DNA from: Canna indica
Lineage: Eukaryota > Streptophyta > Magnoliopsida > Zingiberales > Cannaceae
Direction: 5' to 3'
Length of the DNA stretch: 64,000 bases
Assembly (NCBI GenBank): GCA_034359265.1
Contig: CP136894.1
Coordinates: 30,348,501 to 30,412,500, forward strand
Both the position numbers and the translations under genes were made by a program. Below the pieces are notes generated by a model. The model ran no database searches. It was not told the origin of the DNA and worked only from the letters and a program-made list of their open reading frames with translations. Shown piece by piece: positions 59,046-64,000 of the stretch (the stretch's first letter is position 1; each line of letters begins with the position of its first letter).

Positions 59046-59477
59046 GCCCATGCCCAGTAATATAATGGGTCTTTGCAACCTTTGGTTTTAAAACCTTGGC
59101 TAATTATGACCGTGTTGGTTTTCAATCTTAGGAAGGGTTTGAGATCTTGATTTTAAAATATTTTCACTTCTTGAGATCTCCTTGATTCATTTTTTTTTTT
59201 CAATTTTGGTTGTATTTTGAAAAATGAATCACCAAGTGGAAACAATATAACAAGTAACACAATAGGTAAAATGAGTTTAGATGACAGAATAATTAAATAA
59301 AGAAATATATTCTCATCCGACTCTACAGGAGAGTGTTCTCTAAATATCCAACGACCAATCTCAAGCATTTGCAAAATCGACTGCACAGCTAAACCCCATC
59401 TTGGGCTCATTGATATAGGAAGGCCCTCTAGAATCAACATCCTAACTCAGTCGATAAGGCCTTTCGACCCCTGATCA
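59046..59477 (+). repeat. Fragment of Sirevirus-like interior
   Basis: GGTTTTCAATCTTAGGAAGG and GAGATCTCCTTGATTCATTT near 59117-59190 match the non-coding interior at 1755-1835 and 22300-22370. The rest has no recognised feature. Confidence 0.5.
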
Positions 59478-59707
59478 CTCGTATGCTAAGTGTACCACTC
59501 AGTCCAATATGCGGCCCATGATCACCTTATGCGCGAAGCGCACTACTCGGCCTATCTGGTCCAATATCATCTCGTGGGCGGAGCGCACCACTCGGCCTAT
59601 CCGGCCCAATATCATCTCGTGCACGGTGCGCCCCACTCGGCCCAATAAGGTCCACTACTATCTCGTGCGCGGGGCACACCACTCAGCTCAATGAGGCCCA
59701 ACAATGC
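59478..59707 (+). repeat. 45-48 bp tandem repeat, five copies
   Basis: Copies start at 59478, 59526, 59571, 59616 and 59662. Each has CTCGTGCGCGGNGCGCACCA, then CTCGGCC and a CCCAATATCAT end. The reading frame across it is an artefact of repetition. Confidence 0.85.
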
Positions 59708-60030
59708 CTCGTTTCGATAAATTTTTACTACTCATATCAGGATAAATTTTTCGTATTTACAGCGAGCCACGAGACATCGTATTGGGCTCGCAACCTGGTT
59801 TGCTTGATACACACAGCGACAATTTCCAGCCTACTATATCCACTTATTTTCTTCCTGCCTACTATTGTTCAGGTCACCAAAGCATTTTCTATGTTCCCAA
59901 AATATAGTGTACATGAAGATCAATAGGTTACTTCAATATTTTTCGCATTAAACTGATAACCCAAATAGCTAAGTCAATTGGAATATCTATTTTGATAAGA
60001 AATTTTCTATATGTTAAGATGTCTATGACA
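59708..60030. other. Sequence left of plastid insertion
   Basis: No gene is recognised. It could be partly plastid spacer (trnV-UAC borders the ndhC spacer in most plastomes), but I cannot confirm this. Confidence 0.3.
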
Positions 60031-60674
60031 AGGGCTATGGCTTAGTTGGTAGAGCACCTCGTTTACACGTGCGCCAATGTTTTTCAAGGGAGCCAATTAT
60101 GCAACGAACATAATTGATTGTATTGAGAAATCGATGTCTTACTCCATAGGTTCGAGGAAACAAGAGAACAATAGCCTGACAAATATTTGGTTCGGTCCGA
60201 TTCAGGCGCGAATTCAGTTGCCAAATCAAATACATTGATTTGAAAGTTGATAAGATAAATACCCAGTCCATTCAATGCTAGGCATAATGAGTATAAGGGC
60301 CTCAAAATAACCTCTTTTCGTCCTATGAACTTTAAGGTGTATGAAGTCTCATATTCGATTGTTGCTGCGGAGCGATAGAGATTCCATTTAATTTAGGTTA
60401 ATCTATTAACCTAGGCGGAAGGCAGACCTAAGTCAACGTAATCCTTCTTTGAAACACTTTGGTATTGCTCCTAGATCAGAATACAAATAATGAATCAGAG
60501 CACATGGAACCATCTCATTATCTTCCTTTAAAGAAAAAATATGGTGGACTAACTGATCTTTACATCAGTTGATGAAAGAGCCCAATGCAACAAAATGCAT
60601 GTTGGGTCTTTGAAACAGTTCGAATCATTTCGATAATAATAAGTTTGATCTATTTTACCGAGAAGGTCTACGGT
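60031..60674 (+). pseudogene. trnV-UAC: Nuclear copy of plastid trnV-UAC, truncated
   Basis: AGGGCTATGGCTTAGTTGG to GTTTACAC (60031-60068) is the 5' exon with anticodon TAC. It is followed by GTGCGCC, the start of the group II intron. About 590 bp later GAAAGAGCCCAATGC...GTTGGGTCTTTGAAAC (domain V-like, about 60576-60616) precedes the 3' exon CGAGAAGGTCTACGGT (60659-60674). The exon stops there, losing the T-arm 3' half and the acceptor strand. In plastids this gene makes valine tRNA. Here the truncation, two changes in the D region and the transposon setting show it is a NUPT with no tRNA function. Confidence 0.85.
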
Positions 60675-60959
60675 AAATTTCCACAAACTATATTTCAGCA
60701 TCAACAGTATGAAATTTCCAACGTCTAAGGTATATGAAAATTTGCATCAAACTGTGTATAATTGCAGCATCATATTATATGAAATTTCAGCCTCATGTTA
60801 TATGAAATTTCAGCATTATAATCATGTTATCTGAAATTTCAGCATCATTATTATACAATTTCATTATACTTTAAATATCTAGTAAAACTTAAAGTGTATT
60901 TAAAGTTTCATGCTAATTCAATTTACAATAACAGTAGATGCTTAAAAAAATTAAGGAAT
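60675..60959 (+). repeat. Degenerate tandem words
   Basis: TATATGAAATTTCAGCATCA-like words recur about six times between 60687 and 60862. No gene is seen. Confidence 0.6.
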
Positions 60960-61974
60960 ACAAGGCCTTGACCACTTCATAGGGTTGCCGCACAACCATC
61001 TTCCCTTCCAAATTTCCCAAATACCTACTGTTACAAACTTAACCAAACAAAACCCACTGATTTCACATTCATTCAATACCTACCTACACCATGTGCAGCC
61101 ACAAGAGGGAAAAGAAACATGCGGCCACACAACACAATCCCAGCGTCTTCAATTTCTACGTTCAACCACACTTACCAATTGATCCAAGAATAAAATCTAC
61201 CTACTAAGGATGCTAATCACACAACCAAAGAAGAAATTCATTTAACAAGAAAAACTTCAAAATTCATGTATAACAGTAGGTGGCCACCAAAAACCAAAAT
61301 TTCCAATGCCTAGTATTCGTATACATTAAATCCCTAATTCTATATACGAATCTGCACTAGGAATCAGAAACCAAACCCAATTGAAGAAATGATTAAAATC
61401 TTCAAGAAAATTTCAGATTTCCTCATAGTGAGGGGCGGCCAAGGTGTAGGAAGAAACCATAAGTTTTGGCAAGGATTTAACCACTCACAGACAAGCGAAA
61501 ACGGAGGGGAAGACGACTCCTCGACTCCTCACGCCGACAATCTCTGACGGCAAAGAATTTGGGCCACCAAAAAAAAACCCGTCGTTGCCGTCTCCTCTCT
61601 CGCCCAAGAAGACACGCACGACAGGTAGGTTCTCTTTTTTTTTCCTATTATTTCACTCACTTGGTTGCACTCTTACCAAAATAACCCTCTGACTCAAAAA
61701 TTACTAATTCACCTAACCCACCCTAACTCACTCGGATCTAACCCGAATCAAGTTCCGGTTGAACCGTTGAACTCCACTCGAGGGCCTCTTTAATTCCACG
61801 ACACATGAAAATTTACACGACCAAAATAAATAATTAAGAAAATTCCAAAGTAACTGGGTCTCACCTCAAGTTAGATGCTATCGCTCAATCCCGCACATGC
61901 CATCTCGCATCACGCACAACCTGCTGAAACTAATACACATAAAATATTATTATTTATTTTTAGTGGGTATTACA
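60960..61974 (-). repeat. 3' LTR of minus-strand gypsy element (left end unclear)
   Basis: The right edge is GGGTATTACA at 61974, next to AATCTCCCCTCCTTAA, the minus-strand polypurine region. The minus strand gives TGTAATACCCACTAAAAA and, further in, a leader with GTGAGTGGTTAAATCC near 61480. The distal end was not located. Confidence 0.65.
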
Positions 61975-64000
61975 ATCTCCCCTCCTTAAAAAAATTCGTC
62001 CTTGAATTTAGGGGTAAAAGGACTTACCATGTCCATTGAAAAACTGATGATATTTCTCCATCATATCATGATCTAACTCAATTTTCGAGTGGTGTTCCCT
62101 CCGCACCTTCAACAAGGGGACCTCCTTGGACCTCAATTTTTGGACCTGCCTGTCTAGAATCTCCACAGGACTCTCCTCATAAGAGACCACCACGTCTAAC
62201 TCAACAGCGGTAGGCTCCAACGCATGGGAATCATTTCTAACATACCGCTTCAGCATGGATATATGAAACACGGGGTGAACCTTGTGCATGCTAGGCTGCA
62301 ACGCTAGCTCATATGCCACTGCCCCCCTCCAACTAAGAATGGGAAATGAGCCAATGAACCTGGGACTTAATTTCCCTCACTTGCCAAATCTCACAACCCC
62401 CTTCATAGGGGATACCTTGAGAAACACCAAGTCTCCAACTGTAAATTCCAAGTCGCAGGATCTACCATCAACATACATTTTCTGTCGACTCTGAGCTGCC
62501 AACAGATGGTCCTTAATCACCTTCACCTTTTGCATTGCGTCCTACGCGAAGTGCGGTCCCAACATCTGTGTCTCACCCGACTCAAACCACCCCACCGAAG
62601 ACCGACACCTCCGCCCGTAAAGGGCCTCAAAGGGGCCATGCCGATGCTACTGTGGTGGATGTTATTATAGACAAACTCCACCAATGACAAGTGCCTCTCC
62701 AAACCATCCTCAAAGTCCAAAGCGCATGCCCGCAACATATCCTTTAGTGTGTGGATAGTTCTCTCTGACTACCGTCAGTCTAAGGGTGGAAGGTTGTTCT
62801 AAACCGGACCTGAGTACCCAAGGCCTCCTGAAAAGACTGTCAAAACTAAGCGGTGAACTGTGTACCCCTGTTCGATATAATCATCACCGAAATCCCGTGG
62901 TAAGCCACTATCTGGTCCAAGAAAAGCCTAGTGTACTGCTCAGTTGAGAAGGTCGCCTTGACCTAGATAAAGTGCGCCGACTTGGTCAGCTGGTCCACTA
63001 CAACCCAAATGGAGTCAAGACATCCTCTTGGCCTCGACGACCCGATCACAAGGTCCATAGTGTTTTTCTCCCATTTCCACTTAGGTACATCTAGATTTTG
63101 GAGCAACCCCGCAGGTCTCAAGTGCTTTGTCTTAACCTGTTGACAGGTCAAGCACTTGGATACTTACTCGGCCACTTCCCGCTTCATACCTTTCCACCAA
63201 TAATGCTGATGCAGGTCACGATACATCTTTGTGGCCCCTGGGTGCATTGTGTATGAATAGCGATGACCCATCTCAAGTACTTGCCTCTTCACCTCAACCA
63301 TATCTGGTACCATGATCCTATCCTTGAACCTCAGGACATCCTCAACATCTAATCGGAATCCATCATCCGCATCCCCTCTCTCTACAAAGTCTTTAGTCAT
63401 CGCACAATAAGCATCTTCCTTCAGCGCTAACTGAAACATCTCTACTAACGTAGACTGCACCTGCAACTGTGCCACCAAATCCCCGGTGTCAAACAGCAAA
63501 ATCACGGGTCCGCCATCCATGCAGGCCACCAACTCTCTAGCCAAAGGTCTACTCTTAGCAGCCAAGTGTGCAGGACTGCCCATGGACTTCCTACTCAAGG
63601 CGTCATCCATAATGTTCGCCTTTCCAGGATGATACATTATGGTGCAATCATAGTCCTTAAGCAACTCAAGCCATCTCCTCTGTCTTAGATCCAGTTCCTT
63701 TTGTGTCGGCAGATACTGAAGACTCTTGTAATTTGTATAAATTTCACAGGTCTCGCCATACAAATAATGGTGCCAGAGCTTTAAGGCGAACACCACTGCC
63801 GCCAACTCCAGATAATGCATTGGGTAATTCTACTCGATCATGATTTTTCAACTACTATGATGCATACGCAATGAACCTGTTGTACTGCATGAGGATGCAT
63901 CACAGTATACTACAAATCCCCCTGATCCCGAAGGCAAGGCAAGTATAGGTGCCGACGTCAAACAGTCCTTGAGTTTCTGAAAGCTCTCCTCACAACTATC
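61975..64000 (-). pseudogene. Gypsy pol (RNase H, integrase, chromodomain), continues off window
   Basis: From the window edge downward: RNase H with [12 protein letters not shown] (TDHK altered to TNYK) and [13 protein letters not shown], then one open frame from 63820 to 63164. This continues into integrase with [18 protein letters not shown]...CLTCQQVKTKH after a TAG in VAE*V. The integrase core has MDLVIGSSRPRG and a decayed DRG region near 62860. Frameshifts near 62960 and 62650 break it. The C-terminal open frame 62008-62319 encodes a chromodomain-like DRQVQKLRSKEVPLLKV segment. This is the 3' half of a Tekay-type element whose LTR lies at about 60960-61974. Confidence 0.85.

Noticed and set aside
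59509..59694. 61-codon frame
   Set aside because: It is a product of the 45-bp tandem repeat.
59478..59707. CRISPR-like array
   Set aside because: Units are contiguous, with no unique spacers, and the DNA is eukaryotic.
60031..60068. Functional nuclear tRNA gene
   Set aside because: The anticodon arm is split by a long group II intron and the 3' end is missing, which fits a plastid insertion.

Overview
The window is plant nuclear DNA, almost certainly from an angiosperm with a repeat-rich genome; the species cannot be told from the sequence. The evidence is Ty3/gypsy chromovirus (Tekay/Del-type) and Sirevirus-like Ty1/copia LTR retrotransposons with tRNA-iMet primer-binding sites, CACTA-type DNA transposons, foldback MITEs, and a nuclear copy of the plastid trnV-UAC gene. 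I found no intact host gene. Nearly every coding region is a decayed transposon gene, and many premature stops are TAG where sister copies have CAG (or TGA where they have CGA).

Layout. 1-6513: right part of a Sirevirus-like element without reverse transcriptase or integrase. It has a gag pseudogene split by a 339-bp CACTA MITE, a spacer, a second ORF of the plant-transposon-protein type, a polypurine tract and a 3' LTR. It sits inside a gypsy pol gene that continues at 6514-9702, carries a second copy of the same MITE (6666-7007), and ends in an LTR from 9719 with a 45-bp minisatellite. 11.7-16.6 kb: minus-strand gypsy LTR and pol remnants. 16645-19049: a plus-strand gypsy LTR interrupted by a second Sirevirus-like element (LTR 19050-20522, PBS, gag 20591-21926, non-coding interior to about 24.8 kb). 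24.8-27.8 kb: LTR remnant, a dispersed repeat and a 356-bp foldback MITE.

27814-44131: CACTA-type termini and subterminal repeats enclosing gene-like sequence, including exon 1 of the SUMO-activating enzyme subunit SAE1 on the minus strand. A Tekay element (33457-43069, TSD AAACA, both LTRs present) is inserted in this block. 44772-54022: a Sirevirus-like solo LTR (TSD AAAGA) split by a minus-strand Tekay element (45024-52988, TSD CCCTT). The two LTRs of that element differ by a block substitution. 54.0-57.7 kb: LTR fragments and a gypsy pol remnant cut by another LTR-like insertion at 57725. 59.5-60.7 kb: a 45-bp tandem repeat and the plastid trnV-UAC insertion. 61.0-64.0 kb: a minus-strand gypsy element running off the window.

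The points most worth following are: (1) the Sirevirus-like family that has gag plus a plant-transposon ORF and, as seen here, no pol; (2) an inverted repeat of different sequence bracketing the TATA box in each of its three LTRs; (3) the SAE1 exon inside the CACTA block; and (4) the LTR block substitution in the 45-53 kb element.
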